In this document: piece by piece, positions 56,601 through 64,000 of the stretch
Numbering within the stretch: position 1 is the stretch's first letter
How the letters are laid out: the number at the start of each line of letters is the position of its first letter
DNA from: Aspidapion aeneum
Lineage: Eukaryota > Arthropoda > Insecta > Coleoptera > Brentidae
Length of the DNA stretch: 64,000 nt
Assembly (NCBI GenBank): GCA_963576565.1
Contig: CAUYVT010000055.1
Span: 248,001 to 312,000 of the forward strand
Reading direction: 5' to 3'
Translations under genes and position numbers: made by a program
Notes under the pieces: generated by a model
The model's input: only the letters and a program-made list of their open reading frames with translations
Told to the model about the DNA's origin: nothing
The model's database searches: none

Positions 56601-57497
56601 ATGAATTTCCGAGTTATTAGGGGGTGAAACTGCACGCATGTGACCCATATCCAAGTATTCTTGCATTACTTGTAAGTAAGAAGTAAATAATTTTGTATCA
56701 TTTAGCAAACGTTTTTCAAGCGAGTACAACCGACGCAAAGCAAGGGTTCGGGTATCGCCGAAATCAACGGGATTCATTTTAAAAGGCAACGAAACGGTGT
56801 ATCTACCGTCCACATCGCGTATAGTAGTTTTTTCAAAATATTTTTCGCAAAAAATATCTGAAGGTGAATTTTTCTCCACCGTAGGAACCTCTTCCAACTC
56901 CCAGAATTTTTGCAAAGTATTATTTAAATCAGGAGTGGAAATAGTTGCCATAAAAGTAGAAATATTTTTTGATGCAAAAGCAGCATTTTGCAGAGGCATT
57001 TTTCCGAGCAAAGTCCATCCGAAGACTGTATTAATACAAGAGGGGGTGTCTGGACCGAAATAAAGTCTACCTTCTTCTAAAAGTGATCCATAAAGGTCCG
57101 CGCCAATAAGAAGCTGAATTCCAGCTTGATTATACCAACTGGGATCAGCTAATTTTAGACCAGTTAAGTAGTGCAAAGAATTTTGGTTAAAAGATACACT
57201 TGGCATTTTATCGCAAACTTGGTCTATTAATACAGGTTCTAGACTAAAAATTTTCGATTTATTATCGATAGCAGCAATTTTACAATGCACCGCATGGCGC
57301 GCAGTAGTAGATATATCTCCTAAACCGTTTACATTAAGCGAAATGTTGGATTTAGGAAGTCCGAGTGCATTCGCACATTTTTTCGTTATAAAGGAGCACA
57401 TGGCGCCATTATCCAAGATGGCGCGTATTTCGTGCCAATTTCCGTATGCATCACGGAGGCAGCAAAGCAGTGCAAAGCAACGTGTCATAGTCGCCAA
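53649..57497 (-). CDS. pol: BEL/Pao pol: protease, reverse transcriptase, RNase H, integrase
   Basis: A single 1282-codon frame without internal stops. It opens with an aspartic protease whose active site reads ILDNGAMCSFI (D29; DNG instead of the common D-S/T-G). RT follows with motif A FVSDISKMYRMI (D366) and YIDD at 441-444. RNase H has GFSDAS (D617), PRLELCA (E662), AFTDSM (D694) and AADPGSRG (D740). Integrase has a zinc domain (H933, H938, C968, C971) and a DDE core with GVDLTG (D996), YSDNASNF (D1062) and GLWES (E1104). A C-terminal domain with VLIKDD and WVLGRVVGLHPG, ending near VKLCPLP, follows; this is standard for BEL/Pao. The first ~15 residues are probably an artefact, because the protease normally continues from gag. 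Pol overlaps gag by 47 bases in the +1 frame. Expression would start from the 5' LTR. Confidence 0.95.
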   Translation of the reverse strand: MATMTRCFALLCCLRDAYGNWHEIRAILDNGAMCSFITKKCANALGLPKSNISLNVNGLGDISTTARHAVHCKIAAIDNKSKIFSLEPVLIDQVCDKMPSVSFNQNSLHYLTGLKLADPSWYNQAGIQLLIGADLYGSLLEEGRLYFGPDTPSCINTVFGWTLLGKMPLQNAAFASKNISTFMATISTPDLNNTLQKFWELEEVPTVEKNSPSDIFCEKYFEKTTIRDVDGRYTVSLPFKMNPVDFGDTRTLALRRLYSLEKRLLNDTKLFTSYLQVMQEYLDMGHMRAVSPPNNSEIHEYFYIAHHAVIKESSSSTPVRSVFDASSHSLNKSSLNQALHTGPKLQGDLVKILLNFRLHKYCFVSDISKMYRMINVEENQHKYQRILWRFNSEESVQDYELKTLTFGVNCSPYLAIRTLLKLADDYQDLPLASAILKDSVYIDDCVVSCNDFDQIMLMKNQLIELLGRGGFELKKWASNEPKLLADLPATHIQTKDFSLDREDANSLKILGLRWNPQSDNFFYSFNYNTKICTKRNLLSTLAKCFDPLGFLTPVTFFAKKLIQYLWFIKLDWDQLAPPEIISKWKKFEEELKLFSDFYIPKMIDLSNFQFCQIVGFSDASERGMCAAVYFRIVYQNGDIKTYFVCAKSKVAPIKRISIPRLELCAAVLLAKLIQFIQNTFANKIAFQNTIAFTDSMVALSWIKGSPHAWRTFVSNRVTYIQEKIQPCDWNHVPSELNAADPGSRGLLPADLINCSLWWQGPEFLCKPQETWDFTKNNITTPKEALEEERKLVFAATIEPNFLDCLLNKFSNFLRLIRLVAFILRFIHNLRARKFNNEKIIINSTWLIQYELQNAIFVLIKHVQNKYFQNEISLLVDNKPLPKVFRKLNPFLDQNNILRIGGRLCNSELDYDKKFPILLPGDSQFTKLLIAHTHEKHMHTGINTTLFLLFQNYWIFAAKRHVRKIISRCSTCWRTRPSNLPKFRVSQAKAFQHVGVDLTGSFAITMSRMRGAKRLKAYVVLFICGCTKAVHLEIVSDLSADAFMAAFRRFIARRGRVEVVYSDNASNFTLSAKMLNEMFAEVANRESIRWHFNPPSAPHMGGLWESNIKSAKSHLLRVIGEQVLTFEELYTVVTQVEAILNSRPLCPVSTDPNDLTALTPGHFLSLEPLTTVPDLDFDQVPLNRLSRWQLLQKLHRDFWRRWHRDYLHTLQQHAKVNQDKIDPIAIDTMVLIKDDQTTPLNWVLGRVVGLHPGTDNVVRVATVKTSKGLFKRPLVKLCPLPNA

Positions 57498-58863
57498 GCA
57501 CAGTACCCGCGTGAATAGATTTATTTTCAGTAATCTGATTTTCTACGGGGTTAGTTTGTGATCCACTAGACGTCACAGAAGAAGAAGCAATCACCGAAGC
57601 TGGGGAGTTATTTTTTAGGCATAAAAGACTGTGGTGATTTAAAAAACAAAATCTACATCTTTTTTGTGAAGTGCACGAGTTTACTTGATGAAAACTAGCC
57701 ATGCAGTTGGTGCATCCCTTATTATTTCTAATAAAATCAATGCGTTCTTGAATTGGTTTCGTTAAAAAGGATTCACAGCTAAAAATCAGATGTGTATTTT
57801 TTGCTTTGCAGTAGAAACACGTGTTTTGTTTGGAATTTGGAGTTTTTTGTGACTGTCTGTTTGCAAGTAAAACTGTTTTATTTCGTGGATTACGGGGGGA
57901 TCTCGAGAAGTTCCCTGGTCGTGAGTTTTGAACATTATTTTGTTTCATAGACAAAGATAAAGATTCAAGAGACGTGCAATGTTGCTCTAAAAATTTGTAA
58001 ATATCTTCGTATTTTGGCATTAAATTAGAAGCGTGATTTTGTTCAAATAACTTACGCGTTCCGGGATCCAATCGATCCAAAAGCATGTTCGCAGTAATAA
58101 AGCACCAACTATGGGTCGCATATCCCATATTTTTTAAGCAATCAAGGTTTTCCTTGAACGTATCTAGCATTTTGCGCAATTCTAAAACGTCATCATTGGA
58201 TAGCCGAGGTGAGTTTTCGATAGATTTCCAGTAAGAAACCGCACGCAAGCGCTTATTGTCATATCTGGAAATCAGCGTATCGTAGCAAAGTAAATAATTA
58301 TTTCCTTCAAGAGGTATATTTTTAATTAAATTTAAAGCAGGGCCTCTTAAAATCGTACGTAAATATTTAAACTTCTCAATGTCCGAGCTCTTACGCGTAT
58401 GTACAACCGCATTGTAAATCTCAATAAAGCTTGGAAACTCCTCAACATCGCCCGAAAAAGGAGGGACATTTAACTTGGGAAGAGAAAATTCTGGTTCCGG
58501 AAAAATAATTGTTTGATTATTTACCTCATTGTGGCTTCGATTTATTTCTTCAGCCTCCACCTCAAATAAATCATAGTGCAAAGCCTCAACCTCTACGCAT
58601 CTATCCAAAAAATCTTTTTGTATTTTATTCTGAGCTTCCAGAGCTTCAGAATCGTCTGAAATCAAGATCAGTAAAGCATTATGATGCTTTTCAAAGCTCT
58701 TACAACAAGAAGAAAGTTTTTTAAAGTTAACTTTAAACTTTGTGTGAGCAGCTGGATTTGTTTTCGCCTGATTGGCATAGTGTTCAAGCACACTCAACTG
58801 ATTGATTGCAGTTTGACGCAAGGCCTTAGCCGAGCTTACCTTTTTTTCGGTATCGTTTACCAT
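57451..58863 (-). CDS. gag: BEL/Pao gag polyprotein
   Basis: 470 residues. The N-terminal half is helical and charged (an early Lys-rich segment, then acidic). LPKLNVPPFSGDVEEFPSFI near 129-148 and YDNKRLRAVSYWKSIEN near 205-221 are hallmarks of the BEL gag domain (DUF1759 type). Three zinc knuckles follow: CFYCKAKNTHLIFSC, CTNCMASFHQVNSC and CRFCFLNHHSLLC, the usual set for BEL/Pao. The ATG at the start is preceded by LTR-leader sequence, and no better start is seen. The frame ends LLCTALLPP* where related elements continue into the protease, so either a one-base indel has separated gag from pol or a frameshift is used. Gag would form particles in the cytoplasm and bind element RNA. Confidence 0.93.
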   Translation of the reverse strand: MVNDTEKKVSSAKALRQTAINQLSVLEHYANQAKTNPAAHTKFKVNFKKLSSCCKSFEKHHNALLILISDDSEALEAQNKIQKDFLDRCVEVEALHYDLFEVEAEEINRSHNEVNNQTIIFPEPEFSLPKLNVPPFSGDVEEFPSFIEIYNAVVHTRKSSDIEKFKYLRTILRGPALNLIKNIPLEGNNYLLCYDTLISRYDNKRLRAVSYWKSIENSPRLSNDDVLELRKMLDTFKENLDCLKNMGYATHSWCFITANMLLDRLDPGTRKLFEQNHASNLMPKYEDIYKFLEQHCTSLESLSLSMKQNNVQNSRPGNFSRSPRNPRNKTVLLANRQSQKTPNSKQNTCFYCKAKNTHLIFSCESFLTKPIQERIDFIRNNKGCTNCMASFHQVNSCTSQKRCRFCFLNHHSLLCLKNNSPASVIASSSVTSSGSQTNPVENQITENKSIHAGTVLGDYDTLLCTALLPP

Positions 58864-59367
58864 TTTAAAAGGTTAAAGTGTAAAGTAAAGCAATAGTTAA
58901 CAAGGGAAGCAAATTTAAAAAATATATCGTACTACTTTTCAAATTCCCTCGTAAACCAAGATTCAAAGCAATATTAAAAGGCCAGCGGCTTTTAGCAAAT
59001 ATCGAGTAAAGAACAGCAAGTTTTTAGCAAAAAGTATAAATGCTAATAAATATGCACAAAAAATTTAGCAACTGATAAGAGTTTCTGAATTTGTGTAGGT
59101 ACGCAAGGAAACGCAAGCCTTACATACATCGACAGCGCAATAATTTTTAATTTTGAAAAAAAATAAATTTTTCAAAATTTTTATGCAATTTGTATATTGC
59201 ACAATTAAAAAATGCAATGCAAGTTGGTACGTGCAACGTACAATAGACACACCGTAGATAAAATGTAAAACCTAAGATATGCCTTGTCTCAAAAAGACGC
59301 AAAGTAAAGTCCTAACTTCAAACACAATTATGCAACTCTGAGAGCACCTATTACGCAGAACGGGAAA
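58864..59367 (-). other. 5' leader of the BEL/Pao element
   Basis: About 500 bases between the primer-binding site and the gag ATG. AT-rich and without an open frame of note. It would contain the packaging signal, but no motif can be named from sequence alone. Confidence 0.7.
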
Positions 59368-59384
59368 TCCGGCTCGAAGGACCA
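59368..59384 (-). promoter_or_regulatory. Primer-binding site, tRNA-Tyr type
   Basis: On the minus strand, TGGTCCTTCGAGCCGGA lies five bases after the end of the 5' LTR. It complements the 3' end expected for eukaryotic tRNA-Tyr (...CCGGCTCGAAGGA plus CCA), a match of 17 bases. Confidence 0.85.
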
Positions 59385-59389
59385 AAAAA

Positions 59390-60147
59390 TGGTCGGTCGA
59401 GACGTCTTTCGCATGAAAAAGTCAACAAACCAACCGAACTGTAGCAATAGGGATCTCCAGTCCAATAGTTCCCACTCTTAGGTTACACTTTTGTGTTTTT
59501 AGTTAGGAATAGTAGCATAGGGAATAAGTAAAAAATGTAAAGAAACGCAGCTCAAAAACACTTTGACTTACCCTTGGATGAAAGGAACTTGGTACATGGA
59601 CAACTGCACAGTCGAATCCAAATAATTCCAATCAAAGTAGTAGCAGTAGCACTTCAAAGCAATCCATAAATGTTTATACACGACCGCTGTCTTAAAAAGC
59701 ACGCATGTGATTTCACTTGGCGATCAATATATATCACTGGTATGGAGAGTACCCCAAATATTCGCATGAGCTCCGTATAGCAAGACGGACGTTGGAGCAC
59801 TGCTGTATGTAGCAATATAGCAGTAAAAAGGTATGTATAAAATTAGGAAAAAAACTTAAATTAAAAAAGGATGGAAAATGGATATACTCAAGGTAGAAAA
59901 AGCAAAAATAATAAAGTAAAGTCAATGCATTCTTGAGCATATAATTCACCGCGCAAATTCAAATTTTTACCCTTTTTGTAGGCAAGGCATATCTTAGTAA
60001 CTAAATTAGTTTAAACCAAGAAATAAAAGTAACTTTAAGTATAAAGTTTTAGCATAACTCTAGCAAAAAAAAGAAAATAAAAAGCATTCTAATTTAGATA
60101 AATGTCTCTAAATTTTATATCTTAAAACTAAACGCCGGGACGAAGCA
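59390..60147 (-). repeat. 5' LTR of the BEL/Pao element
   Basis: Same length and, by eye, same sequence as the LTR at 52848-53605. On the minus strand it begins TGCTTCGTCCCGGCG and ends CGTCTCGACCGACCA. Followed on the plus strand by ATTTA, the target duplication. Confidence 0.95.
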
Positions 60148-61114
60148 ATTTACATTGTTCAATTTTTAGTAAAATGTCTAATTTATACATATGTAATTCA
60201 TTATAAAGGATTTCAGTATGTGTTAATCTCTCAAAATTGTATAAAGTTTTTAAAATTTTGTTTTGTAAAATTTGCATTTTTGAAAAGTTACTTTTATTAC
60301 ACATCCCCCAGATTGGTATTAAATATCGTAATTGTGACAGAAAGAATGCATTGTATATCATAGATTTAGTCTTTTTAGATAAATATGTTCTGCATCTGTA
60401 TGTTAATGAAATCATTGGTAAAAGTTTCTTTGACAAGCTTTCTATATGGCCATTCCAACTTAATTTATCATCTATAATTAGACCCAAGTGCTTGTTTTTG
60501 GTTACTTGCTTTAATTTTATATTGTTAATTTTTAGAGTGATTTTGCTAAGTGGTTTATTTTTTTGCGAAAAGATCATATAGTTAGTCTTGTCAATATTAA
60601 TTTTAAGTTTATTGCTGTATAGCCAATTCACATATAATAGCAGGTCATCATTTATGATTTTGCTTAATGCCACTAGATCTTTGCCAGTAAAAACCAGTGC
60701 TATATCATCAGCAAAGCAAAAGTACATAGCCGTCAAATTCAGCAACATTAAGCTTAGGACATACAAAGAATAAAACAGTGGTCCCAAGACTGAGCCCTGT
60801 GGGACGCCATATGTATTTGATGTTAAGTGGCTTTTGGTATTATTTACCACAACATACTGTTCTCTGTCTTTTAAATATGATTCTGCTAATTTGTTTATGA
60901 CTCCATCAAGACCCATACTTTTAAATTTCTCTAGAAGCACATCAAATGATACTACATCAAAAGCTTTTCTTAAGTCTATATATACTACGACTACATACAA
61001 ATTGTCATCCAATGCTTTTGAAATATAATCCACAAAATCAAGTGTTGCACTTAAGGTGCTACTATTCTTAAGGAAACCATATTGATATTTGTCAGCTTGT
61101 ATGTGTCTATCCAT
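60148..61114 (-). pseudogene. LINE ORF2: reverse transcriptase core
   Basis: Encodes the RT palm of a non-LTR retrotransposon. QYGFLKNSSTLSATLDF, VVVVYIDLRKAFDVVSFDVL (motif A, catalytic Asp), GVPQGSVLGPLFYSLYV (motif B) and YFCFADDIALVF (motif C FADD) are all visible. After these come INIDKTNYMIFS and KHLGLIIDDKLSW. The usual IYIND stretch after LGPL is altered to SLYVLSL. The frame opens after a break near 61114 and is cut at 60147 by the BEL insertion. The last residues of the open frame beyond 60147 belong to the BEL LTR. Confidence 0.88.
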
Positions 61115-62695
61115 AAGTTAAAATTCTCTTTTTTATAATTTTTTCTATGATTTTGGAAAAAACACTAAGAACTGAAATAGGTCTGTAGTTATGTGTATTC
61201 TTTTTGGTACCAGATTTAAAGATAGGGCTAATTTTACTAATTTTAAGTTCTTGAGGAAAATTTCCTGTTGTAAGTACTTTATTTATTAATTGAATTAAAA
61301 TGTTTTTAATGACATCTTTTAAATTTAGTAAATCCTGAACAGTAATATTATCATAACCAGGTGCAGAATTTTTCTTTAGATCTAATAAAATTTCCTTAAG
61401 TTCAGCTTCACTTGTGGATTCTACTTCTATTGTGCTTCCAGACGAAATTTCTTCAAAAGATGGTAAGCCATTTGGTCTTACTTTATTTATTTCGTTTCTT
61501 AAACCCAGAACAATTGTATCTCCAACCTGTGAGAAGTGCCTGTTAAATTCATCCGCGATTTCACAAGAATCAGTGACTTCTCTATTAAGAATTTCCAGGC
61601 TTGTAACTATTGTTTAATTTTTTTTATTTTTGTAAAAATTATTAATAAATTTCCATTGTTTTTTAGTGTTTGTACCTGTTTTTTCCCATTCGGTTTTAAA
61701 ATACCTATTTTTAAGTGATTTTATTTTGTTGTTTATTTGGTTTTTAACTTTTTTAAATTCAGATTCAAATTGTTTATTATGTGGATATTTAATTTTTTGC
61801 TTATAGATACAATCCCTCTCTTATATCATCTCAAGAATTTCTTTATTTATCCAATTATTATTTTCCTGAGCTTTAAATTTTATAGTATATTCTGCTGCTT
61901 TTTTTGATTGAGTAATTATTTCCGTTAACTTTTGAAAAGAAGAAACAGTGCAATTTTTTAATTTATTTTCTACTTTGTAAACATTTTCTTAATATCATAG
62001 TTAACTTTTTTACCAAGATTTTTGATATTTTCTTGTTTGGTTATATGTAGGAGACTATGGTCAGATAAGGGATTACTTTCTACTTTTATTGAACAATTTA
62101 ATTTATTATTTATATCAGAAAGAACATGATCAAGAATACTTTTTGAGTTCTCACCAGTTCTTGTTGCATCTTCCTCTGATAAAGAATTATAAATTTTAAA
62201 ATTATTAAGAGTTAAAAAATTTTCATAATTTATTGCTTCAGGTGTCTCTCTTAGTAAGTTGATGTTAAAGTCACCAACTATTAAATGATTTTTTGGGTAT
62301 TTTATTATTATCTGATCAAAAAACTGTTGAAACTCTATGATAGAGTATGATGGGGGCCTATAGATAACATTAATTTTTAAATTGCTTTTACCAGTGATCC
62401 CAATACATACCCAATTTACTTTACAATCATCATCTGATCTGTCCAATTCACAGAAGCCTATATTCTCTTTAATATATATGGAAGCTCCCCCACCCATACC
62501 ATTTCTACATGAGTGTACAGTTGAACAAAAAAGTTTCCCAATTTTGTAACCAAGTTTCACAAAGCAATAATATGTCACAATTATTATTACTTACTAGAAA
62601 TTGCACATCCTCCAACTTATTTCTAATACTTCTTATGTTATTATATAAAATTTTAAGTTTTTGTCGAGGCCTATCTAATTTTTTAGATCATTAAA
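61115..62695 (-). pseudogene. LINE ORF2: endonuclease and N-terminal RT region, frameshifted
   Basis: An AP-type endonuclease spans about 62695-61970 in two frames. LKILYNNIRSIRNKLE and CDILLLCETWL come first, then GGGASIYIKE, VIYRPPSYS, NHLIVGDFNINLL, SILDHVLSD and NPLSDHSLL, the conserved catalytic set (N, E, D/N, D, H). The RT N terminus continues in pieces over 61900-61120, including NSAPGYDN, PIFKSGTKKNTHNYRPISVL and SKIIEKII. At least three frameshifts or stops (near 62540, 61830, 61620 and 61114) break ORF2. Endonuclease plus RT without a visible RNase H fits the CR1/L2/Jockey group. Confidence 0.82.
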
Positions 62696-63330
62696 ATCCT
62701 GTACAATAAATGCCTTGGAATTCTCTGTTTTACGCAAAAAGATGTTTCCTCCTTGGTACCATAAAAATGTAAAGTTATTTTTCCATTTGTAATCCTTTGC
62801 AGCCTTAATAGTTCCATATTATCTTTAGTCCGGTCGTGGTTTATAAATATCTTGCCATCAGCTGAGAATCCCAAATCCTTGCATGTAAGCTTATTTTTAT
62901 TTGGAGACTTAAAAATCATTTTTTTAACATAATTATCTTTAAAAGTGACTTTAATCGGAATTTGCTTTTTGGAAACTTCAGGATTTCCTAGTCTAAATGC
63001 AGTAAACTGATTGTCAATGTTATTAGGCAAATCTAGTTTTTTCATAATATTCTGAACTATTTCAACCACTCTCTCACCTTTAGAGTAGGGCACTCCCCCT
63101 ACTATAATGTTGTTCTCTAAATCATTTTGTTCTTTTTTATTTAGTCTTCTCTTTATTTCCTTTAAGTCTTTCTCCAGACTGTCATCAACCTTTTTTTGTT
63201 GCATGTTTATCTTGATTTGCTCGTCAAAGCGTAGCAGAAGTGCTTGATAATTATGTTCCATATTCATCAGTTTATAATAATAAATAACTTTAATTGCAAT
63301 ATTATTATTTAGTACCACTTTGTGATGCAT
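62683..63330 (-). pseudogene. LINE ORF1
   Basis: 215 residues; the likelier start is the Met-Asn-Met near 63267. A Lys/Glu/Gln-rich segment (about 30-75) is coiled-coil-like. It is followed by ENNIIVGGVPYSKGERVVEI, an RNA-recognition-like segment, and IPIKVTFKDNYVKKMIF, KIFINHDRTKDNMELLRLQR. This is the ORF1 type found in CR1/L2/Daphne-like LINEs, which lacks zinc knuckles; no CCHC motif is present. ORF1 has no internal stop, unlike ORF2, but without ORF2 the element is inactive. ORF2 starts close to or just overlapping its end. Confidence 0.75.
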
Positions 63331-64000
63331 TTTTTACAACAAAATTATATTTCTTACAAAAGTGTCTCAGAAAATTTAATAAAACCTATACAATTTTTTG
63401 TTGTTTTTTGGAAAATTACCAAATTAGAGACGCCAATGAAAATAGTGCTAGGTATCATAAACTTGGCCTTATTTAAATTAAGTGCTTAAAAGATAATTGG
63501 TTTTTGCAACAAATAAATAAATATTCGCATTTGCTCTAAAATGCTTAGTTTCTGAGAAATTTAGGTAAAATCTAATATTATCTGTTTATTTGGAATATAA
63601 TGTAGTAATACATAAAGGAAGTGCGCATATTGCTAACAATTTAGGGTTTGCATCTCTGCAAAGACACTAGCCCAACTTCTAATAATAAGTATTTTATAAG
63701 TAATTCATTCATTTTTATTTTATACTCTTAAATATTTTTGCAAAACTATAAAAAACTATAACTTAAAACTTTTTCCTATAAATCCTACCGCAACCATTTA
63801 AGGCATCATATTTTTAAGATGGCAGCCGCTCGAGGTCACAAACTTACAGGAGTAGTAAGATTACCAACCATCTTATCGTGTTTCCACACTTTCGTATTTT
63901 TTGCACTAACACATCTTTTATATATATCTGTAATAATTGGACTACAAGCCCACTGGTGGTGACATATGTGCAGTGCACTTTTGATCCTCGTATTTTAAAG
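63331..64000. other. Probable LINE 5' UTR and flanking non-coding sequence
   Basis: No gene. GTAATAATT at 63930 matches bases just outside the LINE poly(A) (GTAATAATTT near 52078). It could be the LINE target duplication, which would put the LINE 5' end near 63929. A 9-base match in AT-rich DNA is weak evidence. Confidence 0.35.

Larger units (their letters stand above)
52848..60147 (-). mobile_element. Full-length BEL/Pao LTR retrotransposon
   Basis: 7.3 kb flanked by ATTTA on both sides (5-bp TSD). Both LTRs are 758 bp and looked identical by eye wherever compared. The right one is the 5' LTR because transcription runs on the minus strand. A tRNA-Tyr-like primer site follows the 5' LTR, and a polypurine tract precedes the 3' LTR. 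gag (58863-57451) and pol (57497-53649) are long and carry all expected catalytic residues. Identical LTRs and long intact frames point to a recent insertion. The only visible coding anomaly is that pol lies in the +1 frame relative to gag. The element sits within ORF2 of a LINE on the same strand. Confidence 0.95.

Noticed and set aside
60237..60581. 114-residue plus-strand frame
   Set aside because: It is antisense to the LINE reverse transcriptase, whose motifs are unmistakable on the minus strand.
63929..63939. Certain LINE target duplication (GTAATAATT)
   Set aside because: A 9-base AT-rich match to 52078 could be chance. It is mentioned only as a possibility.
1..64000. A novel multi-gene defence, biosynthetic or other functional system
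   Set aside because: No clustered host genes are present. All recognisable coding sequence belongs to retrotransposons. The novelty, if any, lies in the structure of the non-autonomous TIR elements.

Overview
This is a transposon-dominated, AT-rich eukaryotic window, most likely from an insect. The reasons are a complete BEL/Pao retrotransposon primed by a tRNA-Tyr-like site, a decayed Ty3/gypsy element, a non-LTR retrotransposon with a poly(A) tail, many terminal-inverted-repeat (TIR) elements with clean target-site duplications (TSDs), and arrays of TTAGGTTGGG, a variant of the insect telomeric TTAGG motif. I see no convincing host protein-coding gene in 64 kb, only one possible small exon and one decayed coding-like stretch. 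There is no prokaryotic gene organisation, CRISPR array or operon.

Layout. 0-4.9 kb: inverted-repeat fragments, a hAT-like MITE, a TIR element of about 1.1 kb and tandem repeats. 4979-9339 and 30128-33656: two copies, in opposite orientation, of one non-autonomous TIR element (here 'family A'). Each copy has its own 6-bp TSD, contains a TTAGGTTGGG array, and carries a GC-rich palindromic element nested inside it. 9.4-30 kb lies between the two copies and is a patchwork of palindromic elements: a CAGGGTGTTTC MITE, a 2.6-kb inverted-repeat element, a foldback inserted in another foldback, a 2.55-kb TA-flanked element, a PIF/Harbinger-like MITE, and a GACGT-rich TIR element. 33.7-44 kb: a tRNA-like fragment, tandem repeats, and a 1.8-kb foldback. 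44274-50617: a decayed Ty3/gypsy element with both LTRs; it sits inside a MITE and has a second MITE inside its integrase. 52.1-63.3 kb (minus strand): a decayed LINE split by a full-length BEL/Pao element at 52848-60147. The BEL element has LTRs of equal length that look identical, a 5-bp TSD and near-intact gag and pol.

How the parts relate. The window is a stack of nested insertions, and several can be ordered in time because an uninterrupted sister copy (an empty site) is present in the same window. The LINE predates the BEL insertion, the MITE predates the gypsy, and the gypsy predates the MITE in its integrase. Two units of a tandem repeat near 26-28 kb each took a different TIR element. 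The only element that looks recent and possibly competent is the BEL/Pao copy. All TIR elements here lack a recognisable transposase and would depend on enzymes encoded elsewhere.

Boundaries were set by eye from matching repeats and flanks. Superfamily names based only on TSD length or end sequence are tentative.
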